From Parastagonospora avenae f. sp. tritici 18332-5 (Eukaryota; Ascomycota; Dothideomycetes; Pleosporales; Phaeosphaeriaceae): 64,000 bases of DNA. Location of the stretch: assembly GCA_022559985.1 (NCBI GenBank), contig JAFJTR010000002.1, forward strand, positions 868,001-932,000. Direction: 5' to 3'. Positions 9,382 through 20,571 of this stretch are shown here, one piece after another (positions within the stretch are counted from its first letter, which is position 1; each line of letters starts with the position of its first letter). The notes beneath the pieces were generated by a model, which was not told the origin of the DNA, ran no database searches, and saw only the letters and a list, made by a program, of their open reading frames with translations. The translations under genes and the position numbers were made by a program.

Positions 9382-11241
9382 ATGAGTGCCGAGTCCACGA
9401 TGCCAGCGCCCGTTACAACGGTCCTTCCAACCACCGACAAGCCCAACTCCACCCTGACAGCTGGGCAATCAAACGGCACTGGTACGTCGTGGAAGCACTT
9501 GATGCTGCAGTGCACCATGACAAATGCCTCGACTAACAAGTTCAAGTAGGGCCGCAAAGCACATCAGCTCCAGGAATGTCATCTGAGACAGACTCGAAGC
9601 AAAAACAATCATTACTTGGTGTGCCCCATGCAAATGACGAGCAAACGCCTACCGGCACGGGACTGAGCGGAGCTACTGCGGCCGACTCGGACAGCATTGG
9701 CCGTGGATCGAAGCACTCGAAGCGCAGCTTCATGGGCAAGCGCCGCGCAGGAAGCACCGCCAGCAGCAGGCGTCGCGCTGCCACATCAGAGAAGGCTGCC
9801 CAGCCACCCGCGACCCCGGCTTCTGCACAGCGCGAAGGCTCGACAAGAAGCAAGTCCAAGCGATCTGGAGGCGGTCTGCTTGCCTGCCTGCCATGTTTTG
9901 CGCCCAAAGAGCACCGGGAGACAGGCGATAACACCCCTCCAGAGAACGCCAAGCAGGCCGCCCCCGTCAAGACCAGCCGGACCTCGCAATCAACGCCGGT
10001 GAAGAAGCAGGACCCAAGTGCTGCCGAGTCGAGCAATGTAGAGTCTGGCGTTCCCCTTGATGAGAAGGCAGGACATGGCGACTACTCGAGCGGTGTCGTC
10101 GAGAAGCCCACTGTAGGTGATGGCACAATTGAGCGACGGTCCCATGAGAATCGTCCCCAGATAGTGACAAGAAGCTCGTCTAAACGACAACAGGCAGAGC
10201 AAACCGCGCAGTCCCAGCCCGGCACGCTGCAGCCAGTCCCCATTGATATCCAAGTCACACAGCCAACGCGCGGCACCACTCCAGTCCATCCTCGTCCGTC
10301 CGTCGAGCAGTCGCGCATAATAGAGGACCAGACCGAAGAGCAAAAACAGCTCGATTCTGACATCGAAATGAAGGATGTGCCATTATCGACAAACGACGTT
10401 CACCAGGAGGGCGAGGACCCAGCCACCCAGGCAGATCCCGATCACCACAAGGTCGATCTCCCGCCACCTCCGCCCCTGGAGCAAAGGCAGGACGTAGTGC
10501 AGAAACAAACTTCAGAGATGTCAGAAGCATCGGAGCCACAGAAGTACCTTCTCGGTCCCATCGCTCCACGGTTCAAGGGCAAGAAGTGCTTGGTGCTTGA
10601 TCTCGATGAGACATTAGTCCACAGTAGCTTTAAGGTACGTCACACGTTTCACCCATTATTGCTAGATGCTGATAACTGCTAGATCCTACATCAGGCTGAT
10701 TTCACCATCCCGGTTGAGATCGAAGGCCAGTACCACAATGTGTATGTCATCAAGCGCCCCGGCGTCGACCAGTTCATGAAGCGTGTCGGCGAGCTGTATG
10801 AAGTTGTTGTCTTCACCGCCTCCGTCTCTAAGGTATGCGAAGCGTTCAAGCCATGACAGTTCTTTTCTGACACCCCCAGTACGGCGATCCTCTCCTCGAT
10901 CAACTCGACATCCACGGTGTCGTTCACCACAGGCTCTTCCGCGAAAGTTGTTACAACCACCAAGGAAACTATGTCAAGGTACGCTCCAACCGTTGCATAA
11001 TTTTGTTGGGTAGATCTAATTTGTGCAGGACCTGTCACAAATCGGGCGCGACCTCAAGGACACGATCATTATCGACAATTCGCCCACGTCATACATCTTC
11101 CACCCGCAGCACGCAGTGCCGATCAGCAGTTGGTTCTCGGACGCGCACGACAACGAGCTTCTCGACTTAATACCTGTGCTTGAGGATCTTGCTGGCAGCC
11201 AAGTCAGCGATGTCAGTCTTGTGCTGGATGTTGCGCTATGA
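9382..11241 (+). CDS. PSR1/NIF-family (FCP1-like) plasma-membrane phosphatase
   Basis: HAD-superfamily protein phosphatase of the CTD small phosphatase (NIF) group, most like yeast PSR1/PSR2, which act at the plasma membrane in the general stress and sodium response. Five exons fit: 9382-9481, 9550-10634, 10683-10832, 10880-10978 and 11029-11241 (548 aa). The first about 370 residues are low-complexity, rich in S, T, P, Q and K, with an ACLPC cysteine pair that could be lipidated, as is known for PSR1. The C-terminal domain has the catalytic DLDETLVHSS (DxDxT nucleophile motif), VFTASVSKYGDP, and IIIDNSPTSY (second acidic motif), ending SDAHDNELLDLIPVLEDL. All introns have consensus ends; the exon-2 start (acceptor TAG at 9549) preserves frame with an ATG at 9382. 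Confidence 0.9.
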
Positions 11242-12124
11242 GTTGAGCTCGGATGATGAGAAAAGCAATCTCTGCGTATACCCTGTTTGCTGCGCCGATA
11301 TATCTTAATTCCTGGCCGTGCGCTCCACGTAGGAGAGAGAGCAGACCGTTGTTTTTGTAATCAAGCTTTGTAATTTGCATGAAGAGGCGGATCATACAGG
11401 GGGATCATGGTGGAGATTTCAAGCGCTCCAACACGCCCTGTCCAACACTGAGGCTCAACGAGGTCGGCGTTCCGGTCACTCAACCGCACACGAAAGAAAA
11501 GTTGTAATATTGGCATCTACCCACACATACCCCATCCATACTTTTCTAGTCCACGCGCCGAGGCGCACTATCAATAACCTGTTCTCCTTTGTAAGACGCG
11601 ATTTCACAAGTTAAGCATTGCTGGCGAGGCTCCTCTTTCGTCCCTCCCACGACTGGAGCGTGCATCACTTCATCTCCTCTTCTTTCCTTTTTAGGGTTTT
11701 GGTTTCGCATGTGAGGAGAGCGCAGTGCGGCCTGTGGGGGGGACTGTTCTGTGGATATGTAGTGGTTCGTGCAGTGTAGGTAGTAAAATACAAATTTGTA
11801 ATAACAAATACCGTTCACTGCGGTCTGATGATTCGTACCAGTCGATGACCTCGACGCTGATGTGACATACCGTGACGCTTAGGAGCCGAACTCTTGGCGC
11901 CCTTTCACATGCAGATGCATGACTCGCCCGCTGTCCGTCCCGCGCAAACCACAAACGACTGGTCGCCTGCCTGCAACTGGCAAGATCGGGAAGCGTACCA
12001 CTCTATCAAATACGTCTCACTTCAGGATTGCGCTTGCTCACTGCCATATCTGACGTCCTTTCTACATGTCTCGGTGACACGACGCCCCCCATAACTGTAA
12101 CTTCGCTCGAGCACGCTTCACACC
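11242..12124. other. Intergenic between two plus-strand genes
   Basis: 3' region of the phosphatase gene and 5' region of the acyltransferase gene. No supported gene, RNA or array unit seen. Confidence 0.5.
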
Positions 12125-13280
12125 ATGGAGAAGTACAGCCAATTCCGCGATAAAGGTACGCCCATACGTCATGCGTATAACTTCGTCGCAATGTGAAAAG
12201 CTGACACGAAATATTGTAGGCACGGCAATTGCGCCCTTCCTGCCCGTCCCGCCTGCGCCCGCGAGTTTCCTCTGGACGCCTGTGTCGGTCACGCTGTTCC
12301 TCTGCCGGCTGCCGTTCCTGCTGGGTATATCGCTTATATACTTTGCCTTCTTGGAGTGGATTCCGGTTGGTGGTGGAGGAGTGGGTCATGCGGTCAAGTA
12401 CTGCGCGCTTTGGTTGATGCTGGGGATCCCGGGGGTTTGGTGGGTGGATTTGCAGGTTGATGGGGTGCGTAGGGGGTGAGTTTTCCCTTACCTATCCAGT
12501 TGCATAGATAAGCACTGGGAGATGGACTTTTGCTAACATATGTATAGGCAGCTTCACACCTCAGGCGACCACCTCCCCCGCCCCGGCTCCATCATCGCAT
12601 CCTCATTCACGTCCCCCCTCGACCCACTCTACCTCGCCGCTATCTTCCAACCAATCTTCACACGCTCCTATCCGCACACGCGCAAAGTCGAACGCATAAC
12701 CCTCTACTCCGCCATAAAACTCGCCTTCTCCCCGCCATCCCTCACACCGCGCGAACCAGCCGCCCTAATCACCCTTGCCGACCTCACAAGTCAAAACCCT
12801 GGCAAGATCATCTGTGTCTTCCCCGAGACGACCACGACAAATGGCCGCGGAATACTGCCACTGTGTCCGAGCTTGCTCAGTGCGGATGGCAAGACGAAAA
12901 TCTACGCGGTCAATTTGCGCTACGCACCGCAGGACATCACAACCCCCGTGCCCGGCCAGTATGTAAAGTGGTTCTGGCGTCTCCTACACAAACCCACGCA
13001 CCAAATGCGCGTGCGCATCGCGACCAAGATATACAACAGCAAGACGCTGGATCAGCCAGTCAAGATGGCGGCGAGTGCGAGTGGGTATGACGTGAATATC
13101 TTTGATGGGGAGGCTTTCAGGGAGGAGGCAGGCGGAGAGAGTGATGTGAACAAGGATGAACAATCGGTGCTTGATCGTGTGGGAGAGGATTTGGCGAGGT
13201 TGGGCAGGGTGAAGAGGGTGGGGTTAGGCGTCGAGGAGAAGGTGGGGTTTTTGAGGGTTTGGGGGAGTAGGAAGAGGTAG
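12125..13280 (+). CDS. LOA1/VPS66-like lysophosphatidic acid acyltransferase
   Basis: ER/lipid-droplet acyltransferase of the LPLAT superfamily, resembling yeast Loa1 (Vps66), an oleoyl-CoA acyltransferase that makes phosphatidic acid and affects lipid droplets. Exons 12125-12155, 12220-12475 and 12548-13280 (339 aa). The N-terminus MEKYSQFRDKGT is characteristic. Residues about 20-80 hold two hydrophobic segments (LFLCRLPFLLGISLIYFAFL and CALWLMLGIPGVWWV). Block I reads SSFTSPLD rather than HxxxxD, so the usual catalytic His is absent, which I believe is usual in this subfamily. The FPETTTTNGR motif matches the glycerol-phosphate binding block. Start choice is supported by frame through two introns. 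Confidence 0.85.
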
Positions 13281-13679
13281 ACCTCTAGAGGAGAGGTGGT
13301 GATGGAGAAGACGGGGCGGTAGTGATGGGCACCATCATCATCGTGAGCATATAGATTAGAAATATATCGAATTCAGATTTGGACGTATTTCGCAGCTTAG
13401 CACGCGCATGTGTTCAGGGACTAAACAGACCACGGAGCGAAACATGTAGTTCATCGATTCGGTGTTCTGATCTCAGTGCCATGGGCATTTGGCCAAGAAT
13501 TGTTTTTTCCACACAGGAGAGGGTACATAGGTGACACATCCAACAAGTCGCACTCGCACTCATGAGACAGTCTGCTTTGGTCTTCGGTTCAGCGGCACAC
13601 ATGACTTCCCTCGCTGCTTCGTTTTTCCAATCAATGCCGAAATGCAAGAGGCGCAGAGAGGCCATGAACATGGTCTTCC

Positions 13680-16600
13680 GCACCTGTTTTTATAGAAGCG
13701 GTTTTAGGCGCTCATCATTCATTTCACAAATCCTTTTTGATACTTTACTTTCACGGACGCGAAGCAGAAAAGTCATATGATGAGTCTTGTCTTGTTTCTC
13801 AAAAGCGCAGGACATGTCGTCGCGGTGTGTAGGCTTTTGGGAATTAGAAAATTCTTGCGTGGGAGGTTGGCATATGGAGTCTCGATTCTCTTTTATGGTA
13901 GAAGGGAGAAGTACTGGAGAGCATGAGGAGGTTTCGGGTGTTATCTGCATTCGTTTTGGAGTGGAGGTGGAAGAGAAGAGTCATGATCAATGCACATTCG
14001 GATTTTATAGGGAGAGTTATGGGGGATGTTATGGGGGATGTTGGGGTCGAGTTTTGGAAGAGACGGAGAGGACATAGCAGCGGTGAGATGTTGTTTTCGG
14101 AAACGGAGAGAACACATGGCATTCTTCATCTGCTGTCTTGAAAGGAGCGGACAGAGAAAATCAGATAGGCTCTGGTGAGCTTTTGGTACTACCAAGCAAA
14201 TCCGTCGCGGTAGAGGATAATAGCTGGGAGAGCGCAGGAGGTGGGTATTTATACCTCGAAGCTAGACAGCAGATCGACATCCATTCCTACATATATGAGT
14301 CTTGGTTCCCGGTGCAGTCATGAATACTACTGCTAGTTTGTTTGTTTTAGGATAAGTCCTTTCAAAGTCAACAGGGCGCGAGCTGGAACATACACAATGG
14401 GCATAAACCTTTTTAGAGGTGGAGAGAAGAAGGGAGAGATGTCAAAATTGACTGATGTTTTTGGGAAGAAGAGAGATAGCAGAGCAGACATGACCAGTTC
14501 CTTCAGTTGGTTCGTTCCCTAGAGCAAGAAGTGTGTAATGAAGCTTGGAGGCGGAGAAGAGGGTGGCATTTATATCCTAAATGTTGGTAGGGCTATAGCA
14601 CTAGTGCTGAAAGGAAATAACGATAACTACAAATGCATTTGGTACGATGGTTGGGTCGGATTGATTCTTGTTCCTACGAGAGGGCGCTACAGAGGTTTTT
14701 GTGATCTGAGACGAGTAGAGCCGACGTAGGATCGAGTCGGCTGTTTGAGCATCGTTGAGCAGCTGACGCACCTACCAATACTCACAATCCAACACTAAAG
14801 CTAGCCAAGAGCTAACATGAGTTACCGCAAAGTTGGTTCCAGGCTCTCAACCCAGTCATGGATACCATTTACTTTATTTTCAAGCTGAAGAGCCAGCGCG
14901 ATGCTGGCTGGAACACCAACTGATCGAGGAATAGATTTTGGAGGCGGGGAGAAGAAGGACATGGCTAGCTTTGCCAGTGTGTTTTGGAGAAAAGAGGAAG
15001 GGCAGAGTGGACATGGTTCGCACTTCCAGTTGTTTGGTTCCTCGATGCGAGAAGTGTGTATTGGAGCTCTGTAAGAAGGAGAAGAAGGCGGTATTTATAC
15101 CTCGATGCTACCCAGGTGTCGACATCAGTTGCGCCCCAGTGCGTTTTATTGCTCACCGCAGTCATAACACTTTGATCGGTTGCTTTTGATGTGAAAGCTT
15201 TGGGCCAAGGCGACGCTGGAACATCAGGTGATCGAGAAATGGTTTTTGAAGGCGGAGAAGGAGGGAGAAAACATGCGTACTTGGAGATCTTTTTTTTAGA
15301 AGAAGAGAGAGAACAAGTATGTATTCTCTAAGCCCCACTTTTTGGCCCCAAAGAAAAGCAGTGTATGTAAATAAGCTTGGAGGTCGAGACGAGGAAGGCC
15401 TTTGTACCCATCACAGCGCGGGTACGCGCGCGGGCATGAGTTGCAACAGCGGGACATTCAACCTCACTGCAGTCATCGAGCATTGCCATGCCAGTTTTGG
15501 AGTAAAGAAGCCAGCTAAGCGTGGGCTGGGACATGAGTTGAAAAGAGAGTGGTTTTTTGGAGGTGCGCAAAGAGGGAAAAGACATTTGACTTTTGATGGT
15601 CAGCTTTTAGAAATTGAGGAGGAGGAAAAGACTAGGCATGAACTCTTCCATTTCAATTTGTCGATCCTGGTAGGATATAGGTGTGTGATAAAATGTTGCG
15701 GAAGAGACACAAGGCATGTATCGATAGAACCGCAGCATGGGCTGCACGCCGACATATGATCGTCGATTAAAATACAATGTAGGGCGGCAGCTCTACGCAG
15801 AACAGGCGATTTATATTTTGGTGATTAGTGTATCCATGCCAGGTTGCAAAACATATGGCTGCCGGCGTGTAATTTTTAAAATGGAGGAGGCAGAGAAGAC
15901 ATGGAAGTCGTCGTTTGAGCATTTTCGTTTTCGAGTTGGGGGCTGAGTGTGACGGAATCAGAAGGTCGGAAGAGGAAAAGGTACTTATACAAGCAGCCGC
16001 CCGAGCTACACAAGACATGTAATGATCGAATCAGACTTTCAGTAAAGCAATGGCTCCACGAGAAGGAGTCGAAGACTACATTCATAGATATGCGCATATC
16101 AATCTTTGACGAACATGTTTTTGAACGCGAGCGGGCCGGCATCAAGCAGACATAGAAGTAATACAAGGTGGATTCGAAAGAGCAGGGGGCAGAGCGACCA
16201 TGAGTTGAATCTTTTGAAATTTTGGTCCCAGATGGAAGAAGCGTAACTAAGATTGAGCTTGAAGAGTAAGGGAACAAGAGATATTTGTACGCGGGGTAGC
16301 TTGAATTGCACAATACATCACACCATCTAGATAGACTTTTGGCAGCGAAGACCACACCATGGGTCCAATCGATGTTGATTTTGACAATCAATATGTGTCG
16401 GCTGACCTTTGTAGCACATAGCACGCAAGTGAGTGAGTTTTGAACTAGAGAAACAATCGCAAAAATAGATCATACCAAAATAAGTTTTGAAAGAAGGAAA
16501 CAGAGCAAAGATAGGTCGCTGTCGCGCTATGGTTTAGTCTCTGAGGTAGAGGATGAGTGTGAAGAGTCTGGAGGCCGAGAGAAGACGAGGTATTTATACC

Positions 16601-19600
16601 GACTCCGGGCTACACGTTACTGAAAGTCCACACTATTCGCTTTTGGTGGGGACGCTGACCTAGTTTGTGCGACCCAATCGTTTATTTTGAGAATAAGTAT
16701 AAGTCTAATGTATTTTAGATCACATAGTGTGCTCGCGAGTGGATTTTGAGTGGGAGGAGATAGACATGGATATGGTCGTAGTCGTTTTAGGTCACGAGAT
16801 CAAAAAACATAAAACTTGACTGCTACACTTTAGAATCCGGCAAGCGTGGTTGTGCGATGTGAGGTAGAATAGAAGGTTGAGAGAGATATTCATACTCCAC
16901 CAATTGTGAACGTTGCTCAACAGGAGACTTGACCGAGGTAGGCTCTGAAGTCTGTCCAAAGACTAGTTGTCAGTAACACCTTCGTTCGAGTAAGAAACTT
17001 GTACATCGTAATGCTCCACTTAACTTTGAGTACAATTTTGAGATTCGAGTGGTGGCGCAGAAGCATGCATATAGTGTGTATTCGATTTAGAAGAAACCTC
17101 CCAAAGAAAGCTCATAGGTATGATGGACTTACTTTTTAATACAGGAAATGAAATTTGTCTGTTGCAACAATCGAGGAGGTATCGAACCGCCAGCAATCAT
17201 TTATACCCTGGTGCCAGGAACGGGCTCCACTCAGGCAATTTTTTCGGGCGTATTTTGAGAACACAGCTCATGCATGGAGTATCTGACTCTGAATAGGCTT
17301 TACTGTGGCTTGAATAGCTTGATCGCATTTTTAATGTGATTCGATCCACGACGGAGAAGCCATTGCGGATAGACGGTGCGAAATTGAGAAGTGTTGCGGT
17401 AGAACGTAATTTCATGTATTCTGCTATTGTGTTGTGTTGTTCGTGCTCTACTCTCGGAAGCAGCAGCAGGATCTATTTACATGACGTATCTGTGATGCAG
17501 CTCAGGTAAGAGATGCTCAATAAAGTGAGGAAGTAGCACCAGACTACCAACTCGTGATCTACTTCTCCTCATGACCGTCACAAGAAGAGATTGGAAGACG
17601 TGTATGAAATGAGTGGCCACTTTTGGCCGAGTGGAGGAGAGTTGGTGCAATGAAGCTAGTAGACAGAAGCCAGCGTTCTAAATAGTTCGGGTAGCTCCTC
17701 GCACAAGCACATCAAATCGCTTGTACTCAGATTTACAGTGAACTTTTTCCAGTAACGAGTACCCGTAAATTTGATATCCTCCATGAGACGACGGTAAAAC
17801 ATTTTTGAAGCTTTCGGTCTTGTACCACAGGTATCGCGACAAAATGTATTGGAACCAGGAGGGGAAGACATACGAGAGCGAGGGTAATGATTTGAAGGAG
17901 GAGAGCAAGCAAGAAAAGACACAATTTTCGCCTGTATTGTCTTTTGGAAGTCTAGGAAGAAATTAGTGAGGCACGGAGGTCGGCAAGGAGAAGTATACAT
18001 ATGCTGTGTGCCGGTTTGACTAAGCTTTCACACTCATTTGCTTTCTGACAGTTTACAATCTTTTCTTGGATGAAAGACATATGCACATGATCTTAGATCT
18101 CCCGTCCTCGCGTTGTTTCAACGAGGAGAGTGAACACATACGCTGGCTGTCCCTCGATTCTTATGACCCGCGAATTATGACTCTGTAATAAATGCTGTGA
18201 ACTCAAAAGAAAGGAAAACTCTGTACTCGCAGTATTACAAGTAAAGCATGGGCCGGCTCCTCCCCTTTCTCATAGATTGGAATCATCCGTGTTTAGGGCT
18301 ATTGCTGTACTTTGATAGAGGACGATTGATATCTTCAAGCGTATGACGTGATGTGGTCGTATGTTGCTTCATACTGGGGCGGGAAAACACATACCTGTTT
18401 CTCCATGTCTTTTGAATAGAGAGAGCTGAGGACAACTCAACCAAGACATGAATTCGGATCAGGGACTATCGAGTCTTTTGATACCTACATTAAGTTTTGG
18501 AGATGCAAGTTCAATGGAGTGGCAGAGTTTTTAGATCGCCGAGCCAAACTAAGCGCGAAAGCATGAAGGCGTTGGTAGCTGTCTGTGGACATGAGCTAAT
18601 TGTGGAGTTATCTTGAAACAATTGATACCTGAGAAAACTTCCGGAGCCAGAGATTCATGTGAAAATAAATGCCATTAGCACGACCAGAAGAGACATTAGG
18701 GGTCAGTCAGTCGGCTTTTAATAAGATAGAATCGTGATTCGCGAGAAGAGCACACGATGTAGTCCAACTAAGTAGGAGGAGTTATATATACCGTATGCTT
18801 TTGATGTGAAATGTTGAGCGGTGAAAAACGCTCGTGCCATACGATTTGGTTCTCGAACTTCATATTGGAAGTCTCCAGGCTCATAAGCTAGTGGTCTCGT
18901 GTTTTGGGACGCATAGTGTTCACAGCTGATCATTGATCGCACTCGGAGAACGAAAAACGAAGAAAACCTGTGGGCTAGCGTTCTGATTTGAATTTCGAGC
19001 AAATGTGCGGGCACATATGAAGAAGGAAGAGGAGTGAAGAACGGGGCTTTATATTCATGGAGCTACAGCTCTCGACTAGCATGGTATTAGCATTCACACA
19101 TTTCAAGCTGTTGTGAATATTCTCAGAATGCTATGGATCCAGAGCTAGGCGCAGGTGTATTGTCTTCTCTTGTCCAAAATACACACAATATATGTACCCT
19201 CGACCGCCGGTCAAACGCCATTCGATAGCTTCATCCCGTATTTGAAGAGAGGAGAGACGGAGTAAGAGATATGATAGATGATTAGTATGACTTTGATCAT
19301 TTTGGGAAGAACAGAAGTGTGACGAAGACAAAGGGGAGGAATCTGAGAGCATTTTTAATGTTAGCGGGCGATGTGCTAGTCCACTCACTGTCTCACTAGA
19401 GGAGATGACATGATTAATGGTTGCGTGGACTTGATTTTCGCATCCACTTGCGAGGTCTTCCGATCACGAAGGCATGATCTTACCCCGAATTTCTTTTACA
19501 GAGAGGCGCCAGGGAAGATATGTCTTCTTCGCCTTCGTCTTTAGGGAGGGCTGAGAAGAAACACTCGTCGACAGGGTTTGTGCGAAGGTCTATGTCCCGT

Positions 19601-20340
19601 CCAAACGATACTGTTTCGACGTTTGTTGACGGAGATAATACATGAGTTTGTATAAGCAATCATTTTAGAACTGCTCCAAAGCTAGTGATTTTGACTAGCT
19701 GCACCAGGACGGAGAGAGGGATGAGAGACGCTAGGCCTCATCGTCGCTGACCCTGGAGCAGAGAAACATGAACATGGACATGTAAAACTTTTCAACGTGT
19801 TGTGGTCAGAGCTTAGAAATTCATAGATCCATATATGTTGAATCATCGCATGTGTTGAGGTTGGACGCTTTAGAGACGAGAATAAATAGGTTTCATGAGA
19901 TGCCCAGGACAGAAATTCGGTCCGCGACATGGGAAGATCGGCAGGAATTTTCAAGAAAGAGATCAGTATTTGACACCTTCAGCTTTCGACAAGAAAAGAC
20001 TAGAAAAGAAGTCACGATTGCCGGCGCGGATCTTTCTAGAACAGGATTCCATTGATATTGAGGTAGATGAATTTTCGCAACAGAGTTCATTGTACGGACA
20101 TCCAAGAATTATGGGGAGTGATAGACGGAGGAAACAGTATGAAATGACCAGGTAATAGAGGCGTGCATACGACACATGATCGGATTCATTCATGATTTTG
20201 GTCAGAACGAAATCTGAAGAGCTGACTATGAGCAGGCTTGGGACGGACATGGGCATCCAACCTCATGAAGCTTCGATGGAGGGTGCCAAGATCTGAGCTG
20301 CCGCAGGACTGGTGAACATGGATAACATATATCTCTTTAT
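13680..20340 (-). repeat. Tandem array of about 305-bp TATA-containing units (array 1)
   Basis: Read on the minus strand, each unit has a TATA box, often the palindromic GGTATAAATACC, followed by a CT-rich tract (CTTCTTCTCC), then CCAAA and two or three CATGTC/CATGTCTTCT motifs. TATA positions (plus coordinates) fall at about 14243, 14565, 15090, 15400, 15673, 15980, 16285, 16589, 16885 and 17199, that is every 270-330 bp. The one larger gap (525 bp) contains the 196-bp inserted element. Companion blocks GACATG (plus) at 14958, 15270 (variant AACATG), 15581 (variant GACATT) and 15898 keep the same period. Units become more diverged beyond 17.5 kb (TATA-like at about 18782, 19045, 19187). Copies look anciently diverged. 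No conserved ORF was found across units. Confidence 0.75.
14598..14793. repeat. Dispersed element, copy 1 (inserted in array 1)
   Basis: About 196 bp that matches 45208-45402 in the same orientation. Shared landmarks are GGAAATAACGATAACTA, AATGCATT, GACGAGTAGAG/AACGAGTGAGG and the CCTAC..AATACTCACAATCC end. Subtracting this segment restores the array spacing (525 to about 330 bp), so it looks like a later insertion. No coding potential; probably a MITE or solo element. Terminal repeats were not resolved. Confidence 0.65.
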
Positions 20341-20571
20341 AAGATGTTTTGACATTGGAGATGGGGTTGCGATGCGATGGGGGTGGGGTGGGAAGCGGTG
20401 CCAAGCACACTAGCCCGTTGCCAGCTAGTGCAGCGACAGGGATATCTGATTGTTTACAGTAAACACCGATTGGGATCTCCGCAACACCATCGCTAACACG
20501 CACGACAACGCGCTTTTGCTTATAGCAGCGCCATAGCATGCTTTGGTAACATCATTCCTCTCTTGGACACC

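Larger units (their letters stand above)
13281..20571. other. 7.3-kb gene-free region filled by the TATA-unit array
   Basis: No ORF here carries a recognisable domain; the longest (15876-16424, -) is an incidental reading through repeat units. The content is the tandem array described separately, one inserted dispersed element at about 14598-14793, and unassigned decayed sequence at 13281-13680 and near 20350-20570. Confidence 0.7.

Noticed and set aside
15876..16424. 182-codon minus-strand frame in array 1
   Set aside because: Spans more than one repeat unit and is not conserved between units.
13680..20340. Idea that the arrays are CRISPR-like, centromeric or telomeric
   Set aside because: Unit length (about 300 bp), TATA and CT-tract content and divergence fit none of these; no TTAGGG repeat and no short identical repeat-spacer pattern is present.
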